From NCBI GenBank assembly GCA_900319405.1, contig ONOH01000011.1, positions 34,612 through 98,611 on the forward strand: DNA of 64,000 bases, given 5' to 3'. Source of the DNA: an uncultured Bacteroidales bacterium (lineage in GTDB: Bacteria; Bacteroidota; Bacteroidia; Bacteroidales; UBA932). Shown here in pieces: positions 53,287 to 61,378 of the stretch. Within the stretch, counting starts at the first letter, position 1. The number at the start of each line of letters is the position of its first letter. The notes under the pieces were generated by a model. That model saw only the letters and a program-made list of their open reading frames with translations. It was not told the DNA's origin and made no database searches. A program made the translations under genes and the position numbers.

Positions 53287-53811
53287 ATGAGCCTATTCGT
53301 ACTGTTACCGGCTCTTTTCTGTGTGCTGGTCGTTGGTGCAGGAGTTGTCCTGTATTTGCGCCTGCGCGGAAAAGAAGCCCGTCTGAAGGAGACCCTTGAG
53401 CAAGCCTCTTCTTTGGACCCTTTGTCTGATTCCTACGAATTGACGGCGATCGATCAGATGCTGTACGACAGGTGCTGCAGATATATGACCGAGCGGAAGC
53501 CTTTCCTGGTGGAGTCTTTCTCCCTTCAGGACCTGGCCAATGCAGTCTATACCAACAGGGCTTCGCTGAGCCGAATCATCAACCGTTTTTCCGGGAGAAA
53601 CTTCCGGCAGTATGTAAACTATTACAGGGTTATGTACTCGATGGAACTCTTCCGGAACAATATGAGCCTGAGAGTAGTGGACTTGGCGCAACTCTGCGGT
53701 TACCGGTCCGTGACAGCGTATTACCAGAACTTCAAGAAGGTGATGGGGGAACTCCCCAGTCAATGGTGTGCGCGGATACGGAGAAAGTATATCAAGGATT
53801 TGAAAAAGTAA
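53287..53811 (+). CDS. Membrane-anchored AraC-type HTH protein
   Basis: The 174-aa product begins with a single membrane segment (SLFVLLPALFCVLVVGAGVVLYL), then a coiled linker and a C-terminal AraC helix-turn-helix pair: SLQDLANAVYTNRASLSRIINRFSGRNFRQYVNYYR, then VVDLAQLCGYRSVTAYYQNFKKVMGELPSQW. It is probably a small membrane-tethered regulator without a sensor domain. No target can be named. (Long stretches are quoted only to show their order.). Confidence 0.7.
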   Translation: MSLFVLLPALFCVLVVGAGVVLYLRLRGKEARLKETLEQASSLDPLSDSYELTAIDQMLYDRCCRYMTERKPFLVESFSLQDLANAVYTNRASLSRIINRFSGRNFRQYVNYYRVMYSMELFRNNMSLRVVDLAQLCGYRSVTAYYQNFKKVMGELPSQWCARIRRKYIKDLKK

Positions 53812-53829
53812 CCTTCGGGTCCGGACACG

Positions 53830-54528
53830 TTATCCCTCTACTCCTTTCCAGGTTTCTGGAACGGGAGCTGTTACATCCACCTCGGTCTTTTTGACGGGGT
53901 GGATGAACTGTATGTGGCGGGCCAGAAGGCTGATGCCGCCGTCCGGATTAGAGCGTTTCGCACCGTATTTGAGATCTCCCTTGATGGAGCAGCCCATATG
54001 GGAGAGCTGGCAGCGGATCTGGTGATGCCGGCCGGTGTAGAGTTCTATTTCCAGCAGATAGTAGCGATCGGTGGTCTGGATGAGCGTATATTTGAGGCGG
54101 GCTTCCTTGCCGTTTTTGGAGACATAGGATTTGTTCTGGGCTTCGTTCCGGCTGAGAAAGTCTGTGAGGACGTCACTGTTTTTGGGCGGTTTTTCTGCCG
54201 TGAGCGCCCAGTAGGTCTTGTGGATTTCCCCTTGCCGTAGCATTTGGTTCAAGCGTTCCAGGGCTTTGGAAGTTTTGGCAAAGAGCGTGACACCGCTCAC
54301 CGGACGGTCCAGCCGATGGGGGACACCCAGAAACACCTGTCCGGGTTTTTCGTCCCGAAGGGCAATGAAGGCCTTCAGCGTTTCACACAGGGGTTCGTCT
54401 CCGGTTTTGTCTCCCTGGACAATCTCTCCCGTGCGCTTGTTGAATACCAGCAGGTGATTGTCTTCATAAAGAATTCTTCCTTCGATGTCCCGGAGTTCCT
54501 CCGGATTCATTGCTCTGTAAACTCCCAT
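53830..54528 (-). CDS. RluA-family pseudouridine synthase
   Basis: The 232-aa enzyme (from ATG 54528; Met at 54510 is possible) has ILYEDNHLLVFNKRTGEIVQGD and GVPHRLDRPVSGVTLFAK, in which Asp of HRLD is the catalytic residue, plus GRHHQIRCQLSHMG. It isomerises uridine in rRNA or tRNA. A -7 box at 54533-54540 is so close that the downstream start may be the real one. Confidence 0.85.
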   Translation of the reverse strand: MGVYRAMNPEELRDIEGRILYEDNHLLVFNKRTGEIVQGDKTGDEPLCETLKAFIALRDEKPGQVFLGVPHRLDRPVSGVTLFAKTSKALERLNQMLRQGEIHKTYWALTAEKPPKNSDVLTDFLSRNEAQNKSYVSKNGKEARLKYTLIQTTDRYYLLEIELYTGRHHQIRCQLSHMGCSIKGDLKYGAKRSNPDGGISLLARHIQFIHPVKKTEVDVTAPVPETWKGVEG

Positions 54529-54532
54529 ACTG

Positions 54533-54540
54533 CAAATATA
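54533..54540 (-). promoter_or_regulatory. -7 promoter box for the pseudouridine synthase
   Basis: TATATTTG on the minus strand at 54540-54533. Its distance to ATG 54528 is 5 bases, favouring ATG 54510 or a leaderless mRNA. Confidence 0.55.
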
Positions 54541-54550
54541 GGCATTTTTC

Positions 54551-54582
54551 TTTGGAGGAAAGGAAAACAATTGTTAGTTTTG
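54551..54582 (+). promoter_or_regulatory. Promoter for the plug-domain lipoprotein
   Basis: TTTG at 54551-54554 and TAGTTTTG at 54575-54582 are 20 bases apart. ATG 54588 follows by 6 bases. Confidence 0.65.
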
Positions 54583-54587
54583 CAATT

Positions 54588-55028
54588 ATGAAACGATTGC
54601 TTGTCAGTATCCTGGCCATTTTGGCCTTTTTGTCGTCCTGCAGTGTTTTCCGTATTTCGGAATACGCCACACCTCCTTCAGAGAAGGTGGTAGATATCGG
54701 TTACGGAAAGGAAATCCGGGGAAAACTCTCCTCATCTGTATCCAGCGTGGATGTCAACACGGAAAAGACCATTTACCGGGATATCTATGAACTCATCCAG
54801 GGAAGGTGCGCCGGAGTGATGGTCAACGGAACCAAAATCACCATCCGGGGAGAGAACTCCATTAATTCCAGCACGGAACCTCTGTTCATCGTCAATGGTT
54901 CGCCCCAGACTTCCATCGACTGGATCAATCCCAATGATGTCAAGAGCGTCGATGTCCTGAAAGATTCTGCTACCGCCATCTACGGTAACCGGGGTGCCAA
55001 CGGCGTCATCGTCATCACTCTGAAGTAA
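54588..55028 (+). CDS. TonB-receptor plug-domain-only lipoprotein
   Basis: The 146-aa product has a lipobox (FLSSC, Cys about residue 18) and a single plug domain: YRDIYELIQGRCAGVMVNGTKI, IRGENSINSSTEPLFIVNG and IYGNRGANGVIVITLK. The barrel that normally follows is absent. It has its own promoter. The plug alone may bind TonB or a ligand; the role is unknown. Confidence 0.75.
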   Translation: MKRLLVSILAILAFLSSCSVFRISEYATPPSEKVVDIGYGKEIRGKLSSSVSSVDVNTEKTIYRDIYELIQGRCAGVMVNGTKITIRGENSINSSTEPLFIVNGSPQTSIDWINPNDVKSVDVLKDSATAIYGNRGANGVIVITLK

Positions 55029-55093
55029 GTTTCGGCCAGATTGTTCTTCCAGTCCTCCGGAGCGTTTTTTCTGTCGCCCCGGGCCTTTGTTTT

Positions 55094-55119
55094 GTCATTC
55101 TGAGCGTAGCGAAGAATCT
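55094..55119 (+). repeat. Dispersed GTCATTCTGAGC-GCGAAGAATCT repeat
   Basis: A copy of the intergenic repeat family (see 46633-46666), at the end of the permease gene 55118-57454. Confidence 0.7.
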
Positions 55120-57454
55120 ATTCTTTTTTCAGTTCCACGGCCGGGTTAGTCTTCGCCGCCTTCAATACTTGCCAGATAACGGAGACGAAGGCGATTAATC
55201 CTGTGAGGAGCACCGCTACTACAAATATCCACCAATAGCCTTCCAGCCTGTAAATAAAGTCCTTGAGGTATTCTTGTGCGGCATAAACGGCAATCGGAAT
55301 GCCGATAATGCAGGCTATGCCGACAAGCACCATATAGTCCCAGATTGTTCTCCAGGCTTCTGTATCCACCGTGCCTCCGAAGACCTTCCGCACGGCAATG
55401 TCATGGGCTTTTTCATCGGCATAATAGGTGCTCATGGCCAGGAGGTCCAGCAGCGAGAGCAGCAGCGCCAGCGCCATAAAAACCTCCATTAGGCGCATGT
55501 TGTTCCGCGCAGGTCTCAGCGCCTTTTCATAGAACTCCGTCAGGAAACCGTCGGCCAGTTCAAAATAGACCATATTGTCCTTCCTCCAGGTCTCGTAGGT
55601 TTCCCTGATCTGCCGCCGGGCCACTTCGTGGTCTCCAGTAATTTCCATCAGGATGCCGGAAGTATAAGGGTACGTCTCTTGTATGTTTTCAACCAGGACA
55701 ACCATATCCTCCTTCACCCCCATATTGCTCAGTGAAACCGGGAAATCGGCAATGACTCCTCCCATGTTTTCGCAGTTTGACATCCTCTCCTGCAGCGTCC
55801 GGATCTCGTGATATTCCTCTGTGAAACCTGTTGCCGCAAAGGCCGATTCCCCGAACCAGACGGTATTGCTTACCGGGGCATGATAATCGGCCAGAATCTC
55901 GAAGCCCAGCATGTCGAAGGCGTCTTTGTCCATGTGGAATACCCGGTAGAGGATGTCCTTGTCGTCCACCGTTTTGCTGTACTGGCCGTTTCCTAGCTGG
56001 CCGGGTACATGGAAAGCCAGGCCTGTGCGCTCCACGAAGGGCTGCGCCTCCAGTGAACTGCGCAGAGACTCCAGGCCGAAGGACGCGGACTGCAGGAAAT
56101 ACTTATTGCCGATATCGGCATGCATCGGTCTCCCCAGCGACTTCCTGTACTGTCCCTCCATGACGATGGCAAGGGCAATCAGAAACACCGACAGTGCGTT
56201 CTGCAAGACGATAAACACCTTGCTGAAAGTCATTTTGCTTTGTGCGCGGAAGTTTCCGCGAACCACGTCAATCGGCTTCCACCGGCTGGAAAACAGGGCC
56301 GGCAAGAGTCCCGCCAGGAACCCGACCACCAGCACCAGGCTGATGAAAATGGCGATGTATTTGGGTGTGAACTGAATCCGGATGGCTATGTCCGGGTCGT
56401 TCAGGAGGCGGTTCACCACAGGTGTCCACCAAATGGCCAGAAGGGCGGAAACGCCAAAGCACACCAGCGTGAAGAACACGGACTCCAGGATGCGACGGCC
56501 GAATACGGAGGCCTGTGAGGCGCCGATAAGCCGCCTTGTAGCCATCTCCCGTGCCCTTTTTGCGCTGAGTGCCATGTTCAGGTTGATGTAGTTGAATACG
56601 GCACTGACCAGGAGGAGCAGCACGGCCACAAGCAGCAGGTCCAACGTCCGTTTATCGCTGTGGGCGATATTTCCCGAGACATAGGTGCCGCTTTGCGCGT
56701 CTCCGAATATCAGTTCATCCAGTCTATAGATCCGGACTCCTTGCAGGAAGGACGACCCGTAAGTGTCGTAAAGGCGCTTGCAGACCGCCACGGCCTTCTC
56801 TTCCAACGCGTTCCTGTCGGCCCCCGGACGAAGTTTTACAAAGGTACAAACGCTGCCAAACTGGTCGTTGGGGTCGGAAAATGCCTTGACGGGCCCATCG
56901 ATGGAAAGGACGACATCGGCATAATCGAAGAGTGTGGACTTCCAGTCTTTCATAATGGCGGCGACCGTGAAAGAGTTATCTCCGAGTTTCCAATTGTCTC
57001 CGACTTTCAGTCCGGACTTGTGCGAAAACTCCTCGCTGATAATCATATTGCCGGCATCGGACAGGACGTCTGGCCCGCCTTCTACAAATTTCAGATTGGG
57101 GAACAGCTCAAAGAAATGCCTGTCTGCCGTAACTATCTTGGCCTTCAGCATCCCCTCCTCCGGGAACAGGAGATAATCCACTAGAGACAGCCTGCCCGCC
57201 ACCTCCACTTCCGGGGCGGCTTCTTGGATGGCATCCGTGAAAGTATAGGTGAGTCCCAGTTGGTCCGGATGGCCGTCTTCCACCATTGCAAAGGTATAGA
57301 TGTCCCGCCAAAGCGGGTTTTCATACTTGACCTCGAACTGCTGCACCACATACGAGCCGATGATAATCACAAACGCCAGGCTCACGGCCAGCCCCACCGC
57401 CTCGATAGCGGTGTAGAGTTTATTGCGGGACAGGAATTTCAGATAACTCTTCAT
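55118..57454 (-). CDS. FtsX/MacB-type ABC permease (copy 1)
   Basis: The 778-aa protein has an N-terminal TM helix, a large periplasmic MacB-PCD domain, FtsX-type TM blocks (around 300-400 and 650-750) and a repeat of the permease core in its C-terminal half (NNMRLMEVFMALALLLSLLDLLAMSTYYADEKAHDIAVRKVFGG). The first 50 residues are nearly identical to those of 58167-60551. Such proteins export lipoproteins, peptides or drugs with an ABC ATPase. No ATPase is adjacent; it may share the one at 63829. Confidence 0.85.
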   Translation of the reverse strand: MKSYLKFLSRNKLYTAIEAVGLAVSLAFVIIIGSYVVQQFEVKYENPLWRDIYTFAMVEDGHPDQLGLTYTFTDAIQEAAPEVEVAGRLSLVDYLLFPEEGMLKAKIVTADRHFFELFPNLKFVEGGPDVLSDAGNMIISEEFSHKSGLKVGDNWKLGDNSFTVAAIMKDWKSTLFDYADVVLSIDGPVKAFSDPNDQFGSVCTFVKLRPGADRNALEEKAVAVCKRLYDTYGSSFLQGVRIYRLDELIFGDAQSGTYVSGNIAHSDKRTLDLLLVAVLLLLVSAVFNYINLNMALSAKRAREMATRRLIGASQASVFGRRILESVFFTLVCFGVSALLAIWWTPVVNRLLNDPDIAIRIQFTPKYIAIFISLVLVVGFLAGLLPALFSSRWKPIDVVRGNFRAQSKMTFSKVFIVLQNALSVFLIALAIVMEGQYRKSLGRPMHADIGNKYFLQSASFGLESLRSSLEAQPFVERTGLAFHVPGQLGNGQYSKTVDDKDILYRVFHMDKDAFDMLGFEILADYHAPVSNTVWFGESAFAATGFTEEYHEIRTLQERMSNCENMGGVIADFPVSLSNMGVKEDMVVLVENIQETYPYTSGILMEITGDHEVARRQIRETYETWRKDNMVYFELADGFLTEFYEKALRPARNNMRLMEVFMALALLLSLLDLLAMSTYYADEKAHDIAVRKVFGGTVDTEAWRTIWDYMVLVGIACIIGIPIAVYAAQEYLKDFIYRLEGYWWIFVVAVLLTGLIAFVSVIWQVLKAAKTNPAVELKKE

Positions 57455-57469
57455 ACTGTTTCTTTTTTC

Positions 57470-57495
57470 GTCATTCCCGGCTTGACCGGGAATCT
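57470..57495 (+). repeat. Palindromic intergenic repeat
   Basis: GTCATTCCCGG-CTTGA-CCGGGAATCTC has 7-bp arms (57474-57480, 57486-57492). It belongs to the same style of dispersed repeat. Confidence 0.65.
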
Positions 57496-57512
57496 CTTAT
57501 TGCTTATCTTTG
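57482..57512 (+). promoter_or_regulatory. Promoter for the ORF6N gene
   Basis: TTG at 57482-57484 and TATCTTTG at 57505-57512 are 20 bases apart, before ATG 57536. Confidence 0.6.
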
Positions 57513-57535
57513 TGACGGACTAAAGGTTGATTGAT

Positions 57536-58117
57536 ATGAGTGAAGATTTGATGATCGTCCAAAATCTGATTTATGAGATTCGTGGGCAGAAAGTGATGCT
57601 GGATGCTGATCTGGCAAGGTTGTACCAAGTGGAGACCAAAGTCTTGAACCAGGCGGTAAGACGTAATATCAAAAGGTTTCCGGAGGACTTTATGTTCCAG
57701 CTTGATAATAAGGAGTTTGCAAACTTGAAGTCACAAATTGTGACCTCAAGTTGGGGAGGTCGGCGTACTCCGCCACTAGCCTTTACGGAGGAAGGGATAG
57801 CCATGTTGTCTTCCGTTCTGCATAGCGATATTGCTATTGCAGCGAATATTTCAATACTTCGCGCTTTTGTTAAAGTAAGAGAGTATTTACTAATGGCATC
57901 TACCGTATCTGCCGAAGTAAAGTAACTCCGCGCCAAAGTGGACCTTCTGGCCATGCAGCAGGAGGAGAACCTCGGTGCTGTCAATGACCTCTCTGAGGAT
58001 GTCCGGAAGGACATCGACAACCTGTATCTGGCCATCGGCGAACTTTCTTCCCGCATAGAGGAGAAGAAGCGCGAGCCGCAGCGAAAGATTGGCTTCCAAC
58101 AGAATATGGAGGACTGA
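57536..58117 (+). pseudogene. ORF6N-domain DNA-binding protein interrupted by an in-frame stop
   Basis: From ATG 57536 the frame encodes an ORF6N domain ([34 protein letters not shown], then [12 protein letters not shown]) up to TAA at 57923-57925. The same frame then continues for 63 codons (ending KIGFQQNMED) to TGA at 58117. That tail matches the coiled-coil and (I/P)GF ending normal for the family, so one nonsense codon has broken a gene of about 193 codons. Domains like this occur in phage and mobile-element proteins. Confidence 0.75.
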
Positions 58118-58120
58118 TTT

Positions 58121-58165
58121 GTCATTCTGAGCACTTTTCTGTCATTCTGAGCGTTAGCGAAGAAT
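58121..58165 (+). repeat. Two adjacent dispersed repeats
   Basis: A partial GTCATTCTGAGC (58121-58132) is followed by a full copy (58141-58165) of the same repeat as 55094-55119. Confidence 0.7.
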
Positions 58166-58166
58166 C

Positions 58167-60551
58167 TTATTCTTTCTTCAACTCTATCGCCGGATTCGTC
58201 TTCGCCGCCTTCAGCGTCTGCCAGAGGACGGTTCCAAAGGCGATGGTCAGCGAAATCAGGGCGGCCGCCACGAACACCCAGCCGTAGCCTTCAACACGGT
58301 AAGCAAAGCGTTCCAGGTACACTCGGGAGGCCCAGATAGCCAGCGGAATGCCAACAAAGCAGGCCACGCCGACAAGAATCATATAGCTCCGGACGTTCCT
58401 CCATGTCTCGTGCGTTACATCAGAGCCAAAGACCTTTCTCACGGCAATCTGTTTGGTGTTTTCATCGGCAAAGTAGGTACTCATAGCCAACAGGCCCAGG
58501 AGGGAAATTAACACTGCCAGGACCGCAAAGAGTTCTACCAGACGCAGCGTTCTCTTAACAGGAGCCAGCATCTTCTTGTTGATATCACGCACAAAACCAT
58601 ACCGCCAGGCCGGTTCTTCTACGCCGGATGTCTCCAGCCGATACTCCCTGTAAGCCTGCCGGATGGCCTTGTCGTAAGATTCATCCTCTCCCGTGGTGCC
58701 GATAAGCATGCAATTCGCATATCTGAGCTCTTCGGCCCTGGTTACGATGACGCCGCCATTGGGGTTCTGATTGCTCTCGGAAGCTGGCCGGGCGGGGAAA
58801 TCCGTTACCACGCCGCCGATGAACTCCGGCTGGGCGCCGTTCATATTGATTCTCCGCGGGAATACCGTGGAGGTATCCGATACTGCCGCCGCATTGAAGG
58901 CACTGCGGCTCATCCAGAGCGAATGTGTAAGCGGATGGCCGAAATCTTCCTCCACTTCCAGTCCCAGCAACTTGAAATAGGTGGAATCGCAGAGGATGAC
59001 GGGCATATCCACGTGGTGCTCCTCGTCCACCTTTATCCCCATCGTCATATTGATGAGCCCCGGAATACCGCGCCCAACGCCTGCCCTTGTCACAAAAGGC
59101 AATGCCTCCACCTTGTCCTTGAAAAGCTTCATCATATCAAAGTCGCGGGCAGAATACTCAATGTAATAGAGATTCTCCGTAGCAGCGTGCATCGGCCGGG
59201 TAAGCATGTGGCGCATCTGCACTTCCATCACCAGCGCCAGGGCAATCAGGAATACCGACAGGACATTCTGCACCACGATGAACACCTTGCTCAGGACCAT
59301 TTTATTCCGGCGCCGGAGCGTGCCTTTGATCACGTCAATGGGCTGATAACGAGACGCCGCGACAGCCGGAAGGAGCCCGTTGATAACACCCAGAATCAGA
59401 ATGCCGGCGATATACGCCAGGATATACCCCGGTGTCATCATAAAAGACAGCCTCACGCTGGTGTCTCCCATGCCCAGCATCAACTCGTCCGGGTCGCTGG
59501 TGGAAACCAGGCTGTTCATCATCGGCACCAAAAGGTCGGCCAGCAGCAGCGCCGCGGCAAAGCAGACAGCTGTGAAGGCGACGGATTCGCCGATGTACTT
59601 CCACAGGATGCCGGTCTTGTCGGCCCCCAGCAGGCGTCGGGTGGCCATTTCCTTAGACCGCTTGCCCGTGAGCGCGAGGCTCAGGTTCACATAGTTAAAG
59701 ATGGCCGAGAGCAAAAGAAGCAGCACGACGACTGTCAGGAGCCTGAGCATCTGGGCATTACCCTGCCGGGTGAGCCCGTTGCTGTTCCCTGTGGTAAAGA
59801 ATGCCTCGTCCATGCGGTACGCTTTCCACGCGTTCACCTTGTCCGCGCTCCAGACAGGGTCATAGTTCTTGTGTAGCAGTGCTTTCACTTTTGCCCTCAC
59901 ATCGTCAGGGTCCGCATCTTCGCGGACGCGGAACCAGGTGGTGTAGTTGCCGATGCTCCCGAAGTTCCGCTCCTGTTCAGCAGCCCAGGTTCCCGAAATG
60001 TGCGTAATGATGTCGTAGGGCATGAAGAAGGTGCCGTCAAAGTCGGCAAAAACGCCCTTGATGGTGCGGTCCGATTGATCCACGTTGATGACTTTCCCAA
60101 TGAGGTTATCGCCATCCACGGAAAGTTTTCTCGCCAGAGATTCACTGATAAGGATGTCCTCCTTCCCGACAAAATCTTCTGCACTTCCTTCTACCAGACG
60201 GTACTGCGGGAACACCCGGAAGAAGTCGGCATCGGCCTCCATGCCGGCGCACTGGAGCACCTGGTCACCCTGACGGATGAGCGGCTGCCACAGCATGGCG
60301 GCACGGGTTGCCGCCTGAACCTCCGGGATGTTCATCTCCAGTTCCTCCTTGTCCCAATAGGTCAGGCCCAGGAACTCGTCGGTTCCCAGCACGAAGGTGC
60401 GCTTCCACTGAGGCGACTCGTGAGCCACCTCATACTGCTGCACCACGTAGCTGCCAATCAGGATCACAAACGCCAGGCTTACGGCCAGCCCCACCGCCTC
60501 GATGGCGGTGTAGAGTTTATTGCGGGATAGGAATTTCAGATAACTTTTCAT
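58167..60551 (-). CDS. FtsX/MacB-type ABC permease (copy 2)
   Basis: The 794-aa paralog of 55118-57454; the first 50 residues (MKSYLKFLSRNKLYTAIEAVG...) and the C-terminal core (ADENTKQIAVRKVFGS, PAIELKKE end) are nearly the same, while the periplasmic domain differs. This suggests duplication with change in cargo binding. It is separated from copy 1 by the ORF6N gene and from copy 3 by hicAB, both on the other strand. Confidence 0.85.
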   Translation of the reverse strand: MKSYLKFLSRNKLYTAIEAVGLAVSLAFVILIGSYVVQQYEVAHESPQWKRTFVLGTDEFLGLTYWDKEELEMNIPEVQAATRAAMLWQPLIRQGDQVLQCAGMEADADFFRVFPQYRLVEGSAEDFVGKEDILISESLARKLSVDGDNLIGKVINVDQSDRTIKGVFADFDGTFFMPYDIITHISGTWAAEQERNFGSIGNYTTWFRVREDADPDDVRAKVKALLHKNYDPVWSADKVNAWKAYRMDEAFFTTGNSNGLTRQGNAQMLRLLTVVVLLLLLSAIFNYVNLSLALTGKRSKEMATRRLLGADKTGILWKYIGESVAFTAVCFAAALLLADLLVPMMNSLVSTSDPDELMLGMGDTSVRLSFMMTPGYILAYIAGILILGVINGLLPAVAASRYQPIDVIKGTLRRRNKMVLSKVFIVVQNVLSVFLIALALVMEVQMRHMLTRPMHAATENLYYIEYSARDFDMMKLFKDKVEALPFVTRAGVGRGIPGLINMTMGIKVDEEHHVDMPVILCDSTYFKLLGLEVEEDFGHPLTHSLWMSRSAFNAAAVSDTSTVFPRRINMNGAQPEFIGGVVTDFPARPASESNQNPNGGVIVTRAEELRYANCMLIGTTGEDESYDKAIRQAYREYRLETSGVEEPAWRYGFVRDINKKMLAPVKRTLRLVELFAVLAVLISLLGLLAMSTYFADENTKQIAVRKVFGSDVTHETWRNVRSYMILVGVACFVGIPLAIWASRVYLERFAYRVEGYGWVFVAAALISLTIAFGTVLWQTLKAAKTNPAIELKKE

Positions 60552-60566
60552 TCTTTTTCTTGGTTT

Positions 60567-60590
60567 GTAACTAAAACTTAGTTACTTTTG
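60567..60590 (+). promoter_or_regulatory. hicAB operator and -7 box
   Basis: GTAACTAA (60567-60574) and TTAGTTAC (60578-60585) form a perfect inverted repeat with a 3-base spacer. It overlaps TACTTTTG (60583-60590), a -7 box just before ATG 60594. HicB-type ribbon-helix-helix repression of the operon is expected. Confidence 0.65.
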
Positions 60591-60593
60591 CAT

Positions 60594-60869
60594 ATGGGAA
60601 CGAAAGAAAAACTAATAGAGCGATTCAAGTCAATGCCATCGGACTTTACGTTCGATGAATTGGTAACCCTGTTGTGCAGGCTCGGATACAGGAAGGGAGA
60701 GAAAGGTAAGACCTCCGGATCCAGGGCTATCTTTACTGATGAAAGTGCTCTCCCGATATTAATACACAAACCACATCCGGGAAACATTATGCCTAAATAT
60801 ATATTGAAACGCATTTATAGACAATTACTTGATGATGGAAAAATTGAAGAACAAAGTAAAAACGCTTAA
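60594..60869 (+). CDS. hicA: HicA-family toxin
   Basis: The 91-aa product (MGTKEKLIERFKSM...) has the HicA fold: FDELVTLLCRLGYRKGEKG, then TSGSRAIFTDE and LIHKPHPGNIMPKYILKRI, with the His of the 'HKPHPG' motif needed for RNA cleavage in characterised members. HicA cleaves mRNA. It overlaps hicB by 35 bases, so the two are made together. Confidence 0.82.
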   Translation: MGTKEKLIERFKSMPSDFTFDELVTLLCRLGYRKGEKGKTSGSRAIFTDESALPILIHKPHPGNIMPKYILKRIYRQLLDDGKIEEQSKNA

Positions 60870-61371
60870 ATACAAAGGGTATTTCGGATCAGTTGAATTC
60901 AGCGAAGAGGATAATCTCCTTTTCGGTGAGATACTTGGCATTAATGGTCTTGTAAATTATGAAGGAAAGACGATGCAGGAACTCACCGATTCCTTCCACG
61001 AAGCTGTTGAGGATTATCTGGCTTTTTGCAGTGACCACGGATGGAAACCGCAAAAAAGTTTTTCCGGTGCCTTCAACGTCCGCATTGCTCCAGACACGCA
61101 TCGCGACATCGCCAACCTGGCGGCAGAGGCAGGCATTTCCATCAATGCCTTCGTCAAGCGTGCGCTGGCAGAGGCCGTCAAGCACCCGTGGGTGGAGCGC
61201 GGTTCCCTGGTAACAGGATACAGCGCAGAACAAGCAGAACCGGCCATGCTCATGGAGCCGGAAGGTCCGCGCTACGGCACCCGGGATACGTTCCAGCTCA
61301 CCCTTCCCCAGAAGGATGTCGCCTTCGCCAAGGATCTGGCCAAACGTATGGGCTGGGAGTTGCATAAATAA
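60835..61371 (+). CDS. hicB: HicB-family antitoxin with C-terminal extension
   Basis: The 178-aa product starts with the RNase-H-like HicB domain (YKGYFGSVEFSEEDNLLFGEILGI, YEGKTMQELTDSFHEAVEDYL) and a ribbon-helix-helix (FNVRIAPDTHRDIANLAAEAGISINAF, VKRALAEAV). About 60 further residues (from PWVERGSL) have no clear match and look like an extra small domain. It should bind HicA and repress the operon. Confidence 0.8.
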   Translation: MEKLKNKVKTLKYKGYFGSVEFSEEDNLLFGEILGINGLVNYEGKTMQELTDSFHEAVEDYLAFCSDHGWKPQKSFSGAFNVRIAPDTHRDIANLAAEAGISINAFVKRALAEAVKHPWVERGSLVTGYSAEQAEPAMLMEPEGPRYGTRDTFQLTLPQKDVAFAKDLAKRMGWELHK

Positions 61372-61378
61372 GAATTGA

